Source of the DNA: DASXVX01 sp036504075
Lineage (GTDB): Bacteria > Bacillota > Sulfobacillia > Symbiobacteriales > Symbiobacteriaceae
Direction of reading: 5' to 3'
Length of the DNA stretch: 51,235 nt
Assembly: GCA_036504075.1 (NCBI GenBank)
Contig: DASXVX010000049.1
Coordinates: 1-51,235 of the forward strand
This document shows positions 32,340 through 40,443 of the stretch, in pieces. The position numbers and the translations under genes are program-made. How positions within the stretch are numbered: position 1 is the stretch's first letter; each line of letters opens with the position of its first letter. The notes beneath the pieces were generated by a model. That model searched no databases, was not told the DNA's origin, and saw only the letters and a program-made list of their open reading frames with translations.

Positions 32340-33440
32340 TCATGACTTTAGAATGTGTGTGTAGTGAGCCTTTAGCGTTACCGTCTGCCGCGTCTCCCGG
32401 CCGACGTCCAGCCGCTGCTGCATGTAGGTGGCCAGCCGAATCAGCAGGTCGGGCAACCGGTCGCCGCCCGGGAGCGGGTCGGGTCGGAAGCGAAGGGAGA
32501 CGTAGCCGCCGTATGCCACCTCTTCCACGATCGTCCCTTCGATGCGAGTCTCGCCCGGCCCGGCAGGGGGCGCCTCCCGGTCCTTGCGCAGGAGCATCAC
32601 GTGCTCGGGGCGGATGCAGCAGTCTACCGACTCGCCCACGGCGTGCGGCCCCGGCGGACCCCAGAGTGCGATACCCGGCCCGTCCACTTGCGTGTACCGC
32701 CCGGTGACGTCTGCCACCCGGCCGGGAATAAAGTTCCCGACGCCCACCAGTCGGGCGACCCCCTGGGTGCGGGGCTGGTAGTAGACTTCGTCGCGGTGGC
32801 CGATTTGCAGCACCCGGCCGGCCTCGTAAACGGCGATCTCCCGGGACAGCGCGTAGGCCTCGTCTAACTGATGGGTGACCAGCAGCGTGGGGATGCCCAG
32901 TTCCCGCAGCAACTGGACCAGTTCGTGGTGCAATTCGCCGCGGACGATGGAGTCCAGGGCCGCGAAGGGCTCGTCCAGCAGCAAAATGGACGGGCGGGTC
33001 ACCAGCGCCCGGGCCAGGGCCACCCGTTGCTGCTGCCCGCCGGAGAGCTGGGCCGGCAGCCGGTCCGCCAGTTCGTGCAACTGCACGGACTTCAGCGCGT
33101 CCTGCACCCGCCCGGCCCGCTCCTGGCGGGGGAGGCGATGGAGGCCGTAGGCCACGTTCTGGGCGGCGGTCAGGTGCGGGAAGAGCGCGTAGTTCTGAAA
33201 GACGTAGCCGACGTTGCGGTCCCGGGGCGGCACGTCGATGCGGGCCGCGGCATCGAAGACGCACGCCTCGCCGATCTGAATCGTGCCGGCATCTGGCTTG
33301 AGCAGTCCGGCGATGCACTGGAGCGTGAGCGACTTGCCGGAGCCCGACGGGCCGAACAGCGCCAGGACCTGTGCCTGGGTCTCCAGGTGGACGTCCAGCC
33401 GAAAGCCGGGGAAGCGCCTGACGATGTCGCATTTCAGCAT
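32340..33440 (-). CDS. modC: Molybdate ABC transporter ATPase
   Basis: The 366-residue ATPase has Walker A GPSGSGKS (about 31-38), the signature LSGGQQQRV (about 130), Walker B ILLLDEP and the H-loop THQ. A C-terminal regulatory region (about 230-366) carries the TOBE/MOP-like part that binds molybdate or tungstate in ModC. ATG 33440 is chosen after GAGGTGG; an in-frame GTG at 33449 sits inside that site. It is the last gene of modABC, two bases after modB. Confidence 0.92.
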   Translation of the reverse strand: MLKCDIVRRFPGFRLDVHLETQAQVLALFGPSGSGKSLTLQCIAGLLKPDAGTIQIGEACVFDAAARIDVPPRDRNVGYVFQNYALFPHLTAAQNVAYGLHRLPRQERAGRVQDALKSVQLHELADRLPAQLSGGQQQRVALARALVTRPSILLLDEPFAALDSIVRGELHHELVQLLRELGIPTLLVTHQLDEAYALSREIAVYEAGRVLQIGHRDEVYYQPRTQGVARLVGVGNFIPGRVADVTGRYTQVDGPGIALWGPPGPHAVGESVDCCIRPEHVMLLRKDREAPPAGPGETRIEGTIVEEVAYGGYVSLRFRPDPLPGGDRLPDLLIRLATYMQQRLDVGRETRQTVTLKAHYTHILKS

Positions 33441-33442
33441 GG

Positions 33443-34111
33443 TTACCACCTCGTGCCACGAGTGATGCGGGAGAGCACGGCCAGCACCGCCACGGTAATC
33501 AGGCTGATCAGCACGACCAGGCCGGTCGCCAGGTCGTTGTTACCGGACTGAACGGCATCGTAAATCGCCACGGATAGCGTCTGCGTCCGGCCGGGAATGT
33601 TCCCCGCCACCATCAGCGTGGCGCCGAACTCGCCCATGGCCCGGGCAAACGCCAACACGGTGCCGGCCAGAATCCCCCGCCAGGCCAGGGGCGCCGTCAC
33701 CGTGAAGAAAATCGACAGCTCCGAGCGGCCCAGCGTCCGGGCCGCCGCCTCCAGGTGCGGATTGATGCCTTCGAACGCAGTCTGGGCGGAGCGGATGACC
33801 AGCGGCACCGCCACGATCAGGGCGGCCAGCACGGCCGCCTGCCACGTGAAGACCAGGGTAACGCCGAACTGGTGCTCCAGCCAGCGGCCGAAGCCAGACT
33901 GACGCCCGATCAGCAACAACAAATAGTAGCCGAGCACGGTGGGCGGGAGCACCATGGGCAGGGTGACCACGGCCCCCAGGAAGTCGCTCCCCGGCAGCCG
34001 GCGCCGGGCCAGGGCCCAGGCCAGCGGCACGCCGAGCAGGAGGGAGAGCACGGTTGCCAGGACGGCTACTTTCAGCGAGAGCCAGACCGGGAACCAGTTG
34101 ATGGCGGACAT
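33443..34111 (-). CDS. modB: Molybdate ABC transporter permease
   Basis: A 222-residue permease with about five membrane helices and the EAA loop EAAARTLGRSELSIFFTVTAPLAWRGI that contacts ModC. It is typical of ModB in length and in the GEFGATLMVAGNIPG block. The ATG at 34111 follows GGAGGG. It lies two bases after modA and two before modC, so the operon is tightly packed. Confidence 0.95.
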   Translation of the reverse strand: MSAINWFPVWLSLKVAVLATVLSLLLGVPLAWALARRRLPGSDFLGAVVTLPMVLPPTVLGYYLLLLIGRQSGFGRWLEHQFGVTLVFTWQAAVLAALIVAVPLVIRSAQTAFEGINPHLEAAARTLGRSELSIFFTVTAPLAWRGILAGTVLAFARAMGEFGATLMVAGNIPGRTQTLSVAIYDAVQSGNNDLATGLVVLISLITVAVLAVLSRITRGTRW

Positions 34112-34113
34112 GC

Positions 34114-34911
34114 TTATGGTCCCTCCGGCGGGGCGAATCCGTACTTTTGCAGCACCGGCCACCCGTCCGGCCCGGTTACGTAGGCGGCGAACTGGCGGGC
34201 GGCCTGTTCGTGTTTGCTGCCTTTGACGACGGCCAGCGCCTGCTTGAGCGGGGCGTGAAGGGCCGGGGAGATCGGCGTGAAGCCGATTTCGGGCACGGAG
34301 GCGATGGAGAGCGCCACGATGCCGGCGTCGGCGTTGCCGGTCTGAATGAACTGGAGCGTCTGGCGGATGTTCTCGCCGTAGACCAGTTTCGGCTGCAATT
34401 GTTCCCAGAGGCCGGCCGACTGCAGCGCCTGTTTGGCGGCGAGGCCGTAGGGCGCGGTGTCCGGGTTGGCAATGGCGATTTTCTTGATGCTGGGGCCGGT
34501 GAGTTGCTTCAGGTCGGTCAGCGCCGGGCCGGTGCTTTTGGCGGTGGCCAGCACGATGTGGCCCAGGGCGTAGACCTGTTCCGTTTCAGGGATGACCAGC
34601 CCTTTTTGCTTGAGGCCGTCCACGTAGTCGATGGCGGCCGCGGCCAGGAGGTCGATCGGCGCGCCGTTCTCGATCTGTTTGGCCAGGGTGCCGGTGGAGC
34701 CGAACGTGAACGTGACCTGGATGCCGGTCCGCTCTGCAAAGCGTTTGCCCAGGTCGGTAAAGGCGCCCTGCAGGTCGGAGGCGGCGGCCACGGTCAGGGT
34801 CTGGGCCGGGCCGGCGGGGGCGGCCGGAGTGGCCGGGGCCGGGCGGCTGCACCCGGCTACGACGTGCAGGAGGAGTAGGGTAAGGGCGAACAGCCGGCGC
34901 ACAGGCAACAT
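34114..34911 (-). CDS. modA: Molybdate-binding lipoprotein
   Basis: The 265-residue lipoprotein has a signal peptide with lipobox VAGC (Cys about 21), a Pro/Ala linker and a type II binding domain. The ModA hallmarks AAASDLQGAF, FGSTGTLAKQIENGAPIDL and DAGIVAL are present. It captures molybdate (or tungstate) outside the membrane and delivers it to ModBC. AAAGG abuts the ATG at 34911, so a slightly later start (TTG 34908 or GTG 34902) is possible. Tandem repeats lie 24 bases upstream. Confidence 0.94.
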   Translation of the reverse strand: MLPVRRLFALTLLLLHVVAGCSRPAPATPAAPAGPAQTLTVAAASDLQGAFTDLGKRFAERTGIQVTFTFGSTGTLAKQIENGAPIDLLAAAAIDYVDGLKQKGLVIPETEQVYALGHIVLATAKSTGPALTDLKQLTGPSIKKIAIANPDTAPYGLAAKQALQSAGLWEQLQPKLVYGENIRQTLQFIQTGNADAGIVALSIASVPEIGFTPISPALHAPLKQALAVVKGSKHEQAARQFAAYVTGPDGWPVLQKYGFAPPEGP

Positions 34912-34934
34912 CCTTTCTTTATCGGATGGTGTCC

Positions 34935-34986
34935 CATCCGGACGGACACGGTCGCATCCGGACGGAAACGGTCCCATCCGGACAGC
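34935..34986 (-). repeat. 20-bp tandem repeats before modA
   Basis: CATCCGGACGGACACGGTCG, its near copy at 34955 and a partial third copy at 34975 follow in exact 20-bp steps. The first is joined to a reversed CGGATGG, giving CGGATGG-tgt-CCCATCCG (34923-34940). Placed at the modA 5' end, they could be binding sites spaced by about two helical turns; the regulator is unknown. Confidence 0.75.
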
Positions 34987-35082
34987 CTTGCCTCCTATGA
35001 TAGCACGCCGGCGGCCCTTGCTCCTCCCCTGACCGCCCGATGTGCGCATCGACTTCCGTTACCGCCGATCGGCGGCCGCCCG

Positions 35083-36015
35083 CTAGAGCGACATCCGCAT
35101 CCGCCGCGGCCCCGGGACCAGCTTGTAGCCCAGTATTTCGTTCACCCGGAGCATGGCCGGGTTGTCGGGGTCGTTGTTGGTCCGCATCGCGGTCGCACCC
35201 GCCGCCCGGGCGGCCGCGATCGAGAGCACCTTCACCGCCAGGGCCAGCCCCCGGTTCCGGTACTCCCGGCGGACGCAGGTATACAGCGTGTAGGCTTCGC
35301 CGCCGGGCGTCCGGGGCAGTGCCAGAACGCTCTCGGCGACGGCCGTCTCGCCGTCCAGCGCCAGGGCGAACAGCCGGGTCAGCGGGTTGTGCTGGTGGTT
35401 GTCGAGCCAATACTCGTAGGGATGTACCGTTCCGACAAAGCCGGGGAGGTCCGGCGCCGTGGCCGCATCCAGGTCGTACAGCGCCTGGAGGTAGGGCTGA
35501 GTCTCCGCCAGCGACAGCACCGCCAGGAACAGCCCGGTCTCCGTGATCCGTTCCAGGTGCCGGGCGAAGCGGGTACCGTCCCAGCCGGTCAGTTTCAGGA
35601 GCGATTCCGTCCGCTCCCGTTCCAGGTCGAAGCCGTGCAGCAGCGCCCAGACGTAAGATTCGTCGTCGCCGCCGTGGCAGTCCGTCCGCAGTTCGGCAGC
35701 CCCGCGGGTCCGGGCCCAGTCTGCCGCCGCCTGCAGCAGCAGGGTGCCGGCGCCCAGGCGCCACCGGTCCCGCCGGACGTACAGCCGGAGCCGGGCCGGC
35801 CCGTCGTCGCCTTCGCGCCGGCGAATGTCGGCGAAACCGCTGACCTCGCCGTCCGTCTCGGCCACGAACCAGCCAAGAGAACCGGGAGACTTCAAACGTC
35901 GCCGCTCATAGCTTTCAACCAGGTCCCGGCCCGCCGGCGCCAGACGGTCATAGGCGCCCCAGATGGCGGCCGCCGCTTCGGCGTCGCGGGGTTCAAACGG
36001 TCGGATAAGGTGCAA
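35083..36015 (-). CDS. Double-GNAT acetyltransferase-like protein, copy 1
   Basis: The 310-residue protein has two GNAT folds: the first at about 1-150, with RLRLYVRRDRWRLGAGTLLL as its acyl-CoA loop, and the second at about 155-310, with RREYRNRGLALAVK. It ends in the shared block MRTNNDPDNPAMLRVNEILGYKLVPGP. The substrate is unknown. TTG 36015 is chosen: it is eight bases after GGAGGG and makes the N-terminus (MHLIRPFEPRD) align with copy 2 (MYKLRPYEPRD); the GTG at 36019-36021 is too close. It is the last of three tandem paralogues. Confidence 0.85.
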   Translation of the reverse strand: MHLIRPFEPRDAEAAAAIWGAYDRLAPAGRDLVESYERRRLKSPGSLGWFVAETDGEVSGFADIRRREGDDGPARLRLYVRRDRWRLGAGTLLLQAAADWARTRGAAELRTDCHGGDDESYVWALLHGFDLERERTESLLKLTGWDGTRFARHLERITETGLFLAVLSLAETQPYLQALYDLDAATAPDLPGFVGTVHPYEYWLDNHQHNPLTRLFALALDGETAVAESVLALPRTPGGEAYTLYTCVRREYRNRGLALAVKVLSIAAARAAGATAMRTNNDPDNPAMLRVNEILGYKLVPGPRRMRMSL

Positions 36016-36081
36016 GCGCACATCCCTCCTCGCGGTTTATCAGAGCGGCAGCGACCCACGTTGCCGCCGCCGGTCGTAGTG

Positions 36082-37020
36082 CTACAGGATCTTCTTCAAC
36101 CGTTTGGGGCCCGGCACCATCGTGTAGCCCAGCTTCTCGTTCACCCTCAGCATGGGCGGGTTATCCGGGTCGTTGTTCGTCCGCATGATGACGGCGCCCG
36201 CCGCCAGGGCGGCCTCAATGGTCAGCAGCTTCAGTGCGAGGGCGACGCCGCGGCCCCGGTAGGCCTTGAGCACGCCGGTAAAATGGGTGCCGGCCTGGCC
36301 GCCCCGCTCCCGGGGCAGGCCGAGAATGGAGGAGCCGACCACCGTGTCGCCATCCAGGGCGAGTGCGATCATCATCGGTTCCACGCTGTTCCGCCACTCC
36401 CGCTCCCAGGACTCCCGGGACTGCACGGTGCCCTGCCAGATGGGGATGTCCGGCCAGGTGGCCGTCTCCACATCGTACATCCCCCGCAGGTAAGGCTCGG
36501 CTTCACTCTTTGCGATGGCCAGGAGCCGGATGCCGGCGGCCTGCACCCGCTCCACCTGGCCGGCGAACCGGCTGCCGTTCCATGCCGTCAGGTCCAGCAC
36601 CGCTTCTGTCCGGACCCGGTCCAGCACGAAGCCCCGCCGCTGCGCCCAGGCGAAGGACGCCTCGTCGTCGCCCTTGCAGGAGGCTTGCAGCCCCGTGGCG
36701 CCGTGCTCCCGGGCGAACTGCTCAACCGCCGCCCAGAGCATCCGGCCCACGCCCCGGGCCCGGTGGTCCGGGTACACACTGACCCCGCCGTCGAACAGGC
36801 CCTCCGGCATGCCATCGTAGTGGCCCGGATGGCAGGAGCCCACGGGCAGGTCCGCTTCGTCCACGGCAACGAGCGCGGTAAAAATATTCTTCGGTTCCGC
36901 CGTGGCGGTCTTGTGCCAGGCCGCGATATCTTCAGCGGTGATGGAATACGGGAAGACCAATTTCATAAGTTCCGCTACGGCTGCTGCATCGCGGGGTTCG
37001 TAAGGTCTCAGCTTATACAT
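36082..37020 (-). CDS. Double-GNAT acetyltransferase-like protein, copy 2
   Basis: A 312-residue paralogue of its neighbours with two GNAT domains (acyl-CoA loops VYPDHRARGVGRMLW and LKAYRGRGVALALK) and the common C-terminal block MRTNNDPDNPPMLRVNEKLGYTMVPGP. It probably acetylates small molecules or proteins, but nothing fixes the substrate. The ATG at 37020 has AAGGAG 13 bases upstream. It lies 66 bp before copy 1 and 26 bp after copy 3. Confidence 0.85.
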   Translation of the reverse strand: MYKLRPYEPRDAAAVAELMKLVFPYSITAEDIAAWHKTATAEPKNIFTALVAVDEADLPVGSCHPGHYDGMPEGLFDGGVSVYPDHRARGVGRMLWAAVEQFAREHGATGLQASCKGDDEASFAWAQRRGFVLDRVRTEAVLDLTAWNGSRFAGQVERVQAAGIRLLAIAKSEAEPYLRGMYDVETATWPDIPIWQGTVQSRESWEREWRNSVEPMMIALALDGDTVVGSSILGLPRERGGQAGTHFTGVLKAYRGRGVALALKLLTIEAALAAGAVIMRTNNDPDNPPMLRVNEKLGYTMVPGPKRLKKIL

Positions 37021-37046
37021 CGGGTAAGGATCGCTCCTTCTTCAGG

Positions 37047-37997
37047 TCAGACAAGTGTCTGCCGGTAGCGCCGGGGGCCCGGGACAAGCCGGTAGCCCAG
37101 CTTTTCGTTCACCCGGAGCATGGGCGGGTTGTCGGGGTCGTTGTTGGTCAGCATGACCGAAGCGCCGGCCCGGACGGCCGCCTCCACGGTCAGCAGTTTG
37201 ACGGCGAGCGCAATGCCCCGCCCCCGGTAGGCCCGGAGGACGCCCGTATATTCCGTGCCCGCCTTCATGCCCGGCTGCCGGGGCAGGCGCACGATCGACA
37301 TGCCGACCACCCGGTCGCCGTCCAGCGCCAGGGCAAACAGCTTGGGATGGGGGTCGCTTTGCCACTCCCGAAGCCAGGACTCATAGGCGGGAAAGGAGCC
37401 GTCGAAACCCGGGACATCCGGCGTCGTCTCGCGGTCCAATTCGTAAAGTGAGGCGACATAGGCCTGCGCCTCCGCCCGGGGGAGCAGCACCAGGCGGATG
37501 CCGCCGGCGGTCACTTTCTCCAGGTGCCCGGCGAAGGGGGAGGGGTCCCAGGTCGCCAGGTCCAGCAGCGACTCCGTGCGCTGCCGGTCCAGGTGGAAGC
37601 CCCGGTGGAGCGTCCACTGGTTGGAGTAGTCGTCATCGCCGCGGCAATAGGCCTCCAGCCCGGTGGCGCCGTGCTCCCGGGCGAACTGCACGCCCGCTTC
37701 ATAAAGCCGGCTGCCCAGGCTGCGGCCCCGGTGGCTGGGCAGCACGACCACGTCGACCTCGAACATCCCTTCCGGCAACCAATACCGGTGGAACGACGTC
37801 ACGGCGCCCACGACCAGGCCCGCTTCGTCTTCAGCTTCAGCCACGAACCGCTCGAAAACCGCGTCCGACTCGGCCCGGGCGATGGCAAAGTGCGCCCGCA
37901 CATCCTCGGCCGTAGTGTCATGGGGAAGGCAGACGGCCCGAATCGCCGCATAACCCTCGCAGTCCCGGGCCACATCGAACGTTCTCAAGTTGAACAC
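37047..37997 (-). CDS. Double-GNAT acetyltransferase-like protein, copy 3
   Basis: The 316-residue first gene of the trio has acyl-CoA loops VLPSHRGRSLGSRLY and LRAYRGRGIALAVK and the shared ending LTNNDPDNPPMLRVNEKLGYRLVPGP. In this copy the residue before TNND is Leu rather than Arg. GTG 37997 follows AAGGGA. The three genes point the same way with short gaps and are probably an operon. Copies 2 and 3 look closest to each other in the C-terminal half. Confidence 0.85.
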   Translation of the reverse strand: MFNLRTFDVARDCEGYAAIRAVCLPHDTTAEDVRAHFAIARAESDAVFERFVAEAEDEAGLVVGAVTSFHRYWLPEGMFEVDVVVLPSHRGRSLGSRLYEAGVQFAREHGATGLEAYCRGDDDYSNQWTLHRGFHLDRQRTESLLDLATWDPSPFAGHLEKVTAGGIRLVLLPRAEAQAYVASLYELDRETTPDVPGFDGSFPAYESWLREWQSDPHPKLFALALDGDRVVGMSIVRLPRQPGMKAGTEYTGVLRAYRGRGIALAVKLLTVEAAVRAGASVMLTNNDPDNPPMLRVNEKLGYRLVPGPRRYRQTLV

Positions 37998-38138
37998 GAA
38001 ATCATCCCTTCAAGTTCGTACGCAAACCAACAAGAGCGTAGACGAACGTGAAGGGCAAAATGTTTCAAGGATAGGTGAATTTATTGACTTCCCGGCCGCG
38101 CACCGGACTGTTACGACTCCGAGCCGGCCGGACCGCCA

Positions 38139-38309
38139 CTACGCCGGAACGGTCGGACCAACGGAGGCGGCGGCCAGGACGATGCCATACTGGGCGATCT
38201 CGTCGAGCCGCTGCCCGCGAGCCAGTATCGTCACATCGTGTCCGGACTCCTGGAGTTTCGCGGCGTAGAGACTGCCAAGCACGCCGGCGCCGAAGACGAG
38301 AATCCGCAT
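38139..38309 (-). pseudogene. panE: N-terminal fragment of ketopantoate reductase
   Basis: The 56-residue frame begins MRILVFGAGVLGSLYAAKL and continues SGHDVTILARGQRLDEI, the NADP-binding opening of PanE-type reductases (GxGxxG, then a basic residue for the phosphate). It breaks off before the catalytic domain and runs into unrelated residues. The ATG at 38309 has GGAGGTG upstream. It is a 3'-truncated remnant of a ~300-residue protein. Confidence 0.8.
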
Positions 38310-38787
38310 GGCTGACACCTCCTGTGTTTTCACATCGTAGTTCGAGTATTCACACCGTAGTTCCTATGCCTGTCGGTCCCAGGGTCAAGTTCATCTCAGG
38401 CCACTGGCACACACCGGATGTGACCACTTTTATCTCTCTTTGGGCACCTGCCATCCTCCGGCGGTCTCACTGGGAACACCACATACAACCCGGACGCCGT
38501 CTCAGGACGCACCGGACGAGACGGCGGCAGACCACTTGCATGTCACTGTCATGTACCGGACCTTCGTACTTGGAAGGATCTTTGGAGCATTGTCATCCCC
38601 CGGACGCCGTCTCGCGGCGCACCAGATAGAGTCCTGCCGTATCTCTGGGTACACCGGACGCACCTTGTCCCCGGGGACTGTCACAGAATTGAAACACAGT
38701 TCCTATTTACATATGAGTTTATTCATGGTAATATAAGGCACATAGGGTCTGTTTTCCCATATACCAAAAGACCCCAGGGAGGCTCCT
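38310..38787. other. Repeat-containing intergenic region
   Basis: No gene is supported in 478 bp. TTCACATCGTAGTTC (38329) and TTCACACCGTAGTTC (38349) are 20-bp-spaced direct repeats upstream of the panE fragment. CCCGGACGCCGTCTC occurs twice (about 38488 and 38598), the first inside an inverted repeat CCGTCTC...GAGACGG. TTTACA (38706) and TAATAT (38729), spaced 17 bp, form a likely promoter for the next gene. Confidence 0.55.
38706..38734 (+). promoter_or_regulatory. Promoter of the gene at 38788
   Basis: TTTACA and TAATAT with a 17-bp spacer, about 54 bp before the ATG, in the only AT-rich part of the region. Confidence 0.5.
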
Positions 38788-39522
38788 ATGGCGAAAAAGG
38801 AATCTGATCTCACGGGAAATGTAACGAACGAGTACAGCGGTCCGCTCTCATGGTCTCAGTACATCGCCGCGCGATCGGAGTCGGGCCAGGTCCCGTCTGC
38901 CGGCATGGTCATCGAGAACAGCCCCGACGTCGAGTTGACGAGCCGCAACCAGCACGGTCAGGAGTTCTGGCTGCACTCGCCGGCCAACATGGAGCTGTTC
39001 GCCGTCACCTACCGCCGGCTGCTGGACGTCGCCAAGCTGCGGAAGCTCGACACCCGGGAGATTGCGTATATCCGGGCGGCCCGGGTGTCGGGCACCGACC
39101 TGACCTTCGTTTACCCCACCACGGACAAGGATCCCAACCGCATCCCCCTGACCAAGTACAGCGCCCATTACTGGGGCAATCTGCGGACGCTGCTGGAACC
39201 GGCCGGTCGCCTGGTAGAGGTCGGCTATCGGAAACGCTATGCGATGGAACTGATCCCCGACAGCCCGGTCGGCCCGGCGCTGGTCTTTGACTTCGATCGG
39301 CCGCTGGAAAGCAGACAGGAACCCAAGGCCAAGAAGGGCAGTGGCAAGAAGGCGGGCGCGGCCAAGCAGCCGGCCGCAGCCGCACCGGCCCAGTCCGCAC
39401 CGGTCCAGGCAGCTCCGGCCCAGCCGGCACCGGCCCAGCCTGCACCGGCTGAAGCCAAGCAGCCGGCGGCCGACGCCGCACCGGGCCAATCCGGCCAGAA
39501 TTCTGCTCCCGCGGGGGCATAG
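38788..39522 (+). CDS. Protein of unknown function with Pro/Ala/Gln-rich tail
   Basis: I recognise no family in the 244 residues. The first 175 look like a folded soluble domain (PLSWSQYIAARSESGQVPSAG, VSGTDLTFVYPTTDKDPNRIP). After a Lys-rich joint (PKAKKGSGKKAG) the last 60 residues are a low-complexity repeat of Ala-Pro-Ala-Gln type. No signal peptide or membrane segment is present. GGGAGG precedes the ATG, with a promoter at 38706 and a hairpin after the stop. Confidence 0.75.
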   Translation: MAKKESDLTGNVTNEYSGPLSWSQYIAARSESGQVPSAGMVIENSPDVELTSRNQHGQEFWLHSPANMELFAVTYRRLLDVAKLRKLDTREIAYIRAARVSGTDLTFVYPTTDKDPNRIPLTKYSAHYWGNLRTLLEPAGRLVEVGYRKRYAMELIPDSPVGPALVFDFDRPLESRQEPKAKKGSGKKAGAAKQPAAAAPAQSAPVQAAPAQPAPAQPAPAEAKQPAADAAPGQSGQNSAPAGA

Positions 39523-39560
39523 CGCACCGGTTCGTCGTCCAGGCCTGCACCAGGGCGGGG

Positions 39561-39586
39561 GCCTTCCGCCCCATTCGGCGGAAGGC
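39561..39586 (+). terminator. Hairpin after the gene at 38788
   Basis: A perfect 10-bp stem (GCCTTCCGCC with GGCGGAAGGC) and six-base loop, 38 bases after the stop. No T-run follows. Confidence 0.6.
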
Positions 39587-39692
39587 CCCAGTCTCGACTG
39601 CATAGCTGTGTGTGAGCAACATGGGCAGTTCCGGGCGGTTTAGTGGCAGGGGCGGAAAGCGGTCTCAGGTTAACACGGGCGATATTATCGGC

Positions 39693-39717
39693 CGCAGATG
39701 GCGCAGATGGCGCAGAT
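39693..39717 (-). repeat. Inverted ATCTGCG array (9-bp period)
   Basis: CGCAGAT at 39693, 39702 and 39711 is the complement of the ATCTGCG unit, in exact 9-bp register. Together with the direct array at 39825 it makes an inverted pair around a 107-bp AT-rich core. Confidence 0.85.
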
Positions 39718-39824
39718 TTCCGGACAACACGAGAACGAGTACAGATACTTCGTATTAACATATCATGACTTTCTCCAGCGATATACCGATCGCATTTACT
39801 AGAAACCTCAGTTGTTGTGTCCCT

Positions 39825-39849
39825 ATCTGCGAAATCTGCGCCATCTGCG
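39825..39849 (+). repeat. Direct ATCTGCG array (9-bp period)
   Basis: ATCTGCG at 39825, 39834 and 39843, followed by GCTG. A single reversed unit (CGCAGAT) lies at 39955-39961, between this array and the GxxExxY gene. Confidence 0.85.
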
Positions 39850-40055
39850 GCTGAAAACTCTCGAAAAACGCACCGGCCCCCGCCTGATCGCCGGCGATTC
39901 GTGGCGCGGAGCAATACTGCCGATAACACAAGCGCTTTATTGGCCCCGAGATTTCGCAGATGGGAACAAGATTTCCGATTCAGATCGGGATCTCGAACAT
40001 CGGGATTCTTTTCACCACAACGGACATGGACATCTTCATTCAGGGACGTGGTGCG

Positions 40056-40433
40056 ATGAGTGAGTTTCTTCATACCGATGTCACGCAGGCAGTCATCGGA
40101 GCAGCCTTTGAAGTGCATAACACACTGGGTCCCGGCTTTTTGGAGTCCGTTTACGAAGAGGCGTTGAGCCATGAACTGAAACAGCGCGGGATTCTCGTTA
40201 CGCGGCAGGTAGAGGTTCCGATCCGCTACAAGGGAGTCGTTGTCGGAACGCACATTCTGGACCTGGTCGTCGACCAAAAGGTGGTTGTGGAACTCAAGGC
40301 CGTCAAGGACTTGGCCGAAATTCACACTGCCGTTGTGCTTTCGTATTTGGCGGCGACGAAACACCCAGTTGCTCTTCTATTGAACTTCAACAGACTACGG
40401 CTTCAGTACAAGCGACTAGCCTTCACGCCGTGA
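40056..40433 (+). CDS. GxxExxY family protein
   Basis: A 125-residue protein with the family motif GFLESVY (G-x2-E-x2-Y) in the block AAFEVHNTLGPGFLESVYEEAL, followed by the charged-core strands LDLVVDQKVVVELKAV. The Glu-x-Lys arrangement in VELKAV resembles PD-(D/E)xK nuclease-like folds; this is inference, and the function of the family is not established. The ATG at 40056 has only a weak site upstream. Its coding region is bracketed by ATCTGCG arrays on both sides, which sets it apart from all other genes here. Confidence 0.88.
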   Translation: MSEFLHTDVTQAVIGAAFEVHNTLGPGFLESVYEEALSHELKQRGILVTRQVEVPIRYKGVVVGTHILDLVVDQKVVVELKAVKDLAEIHTAVVLSYLAATKHPVALLLNFNRLRLQYKRLAFTP

Positions 40434-40443
40434 TCGGGAGCGC

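Noticed and set aside
36019..36021. GTG start for GNAT copy 1
   Set aside because: Only two bases separate it from GGAGGG, and the TTG two codons later aligns with the N-terminus of copy 2.
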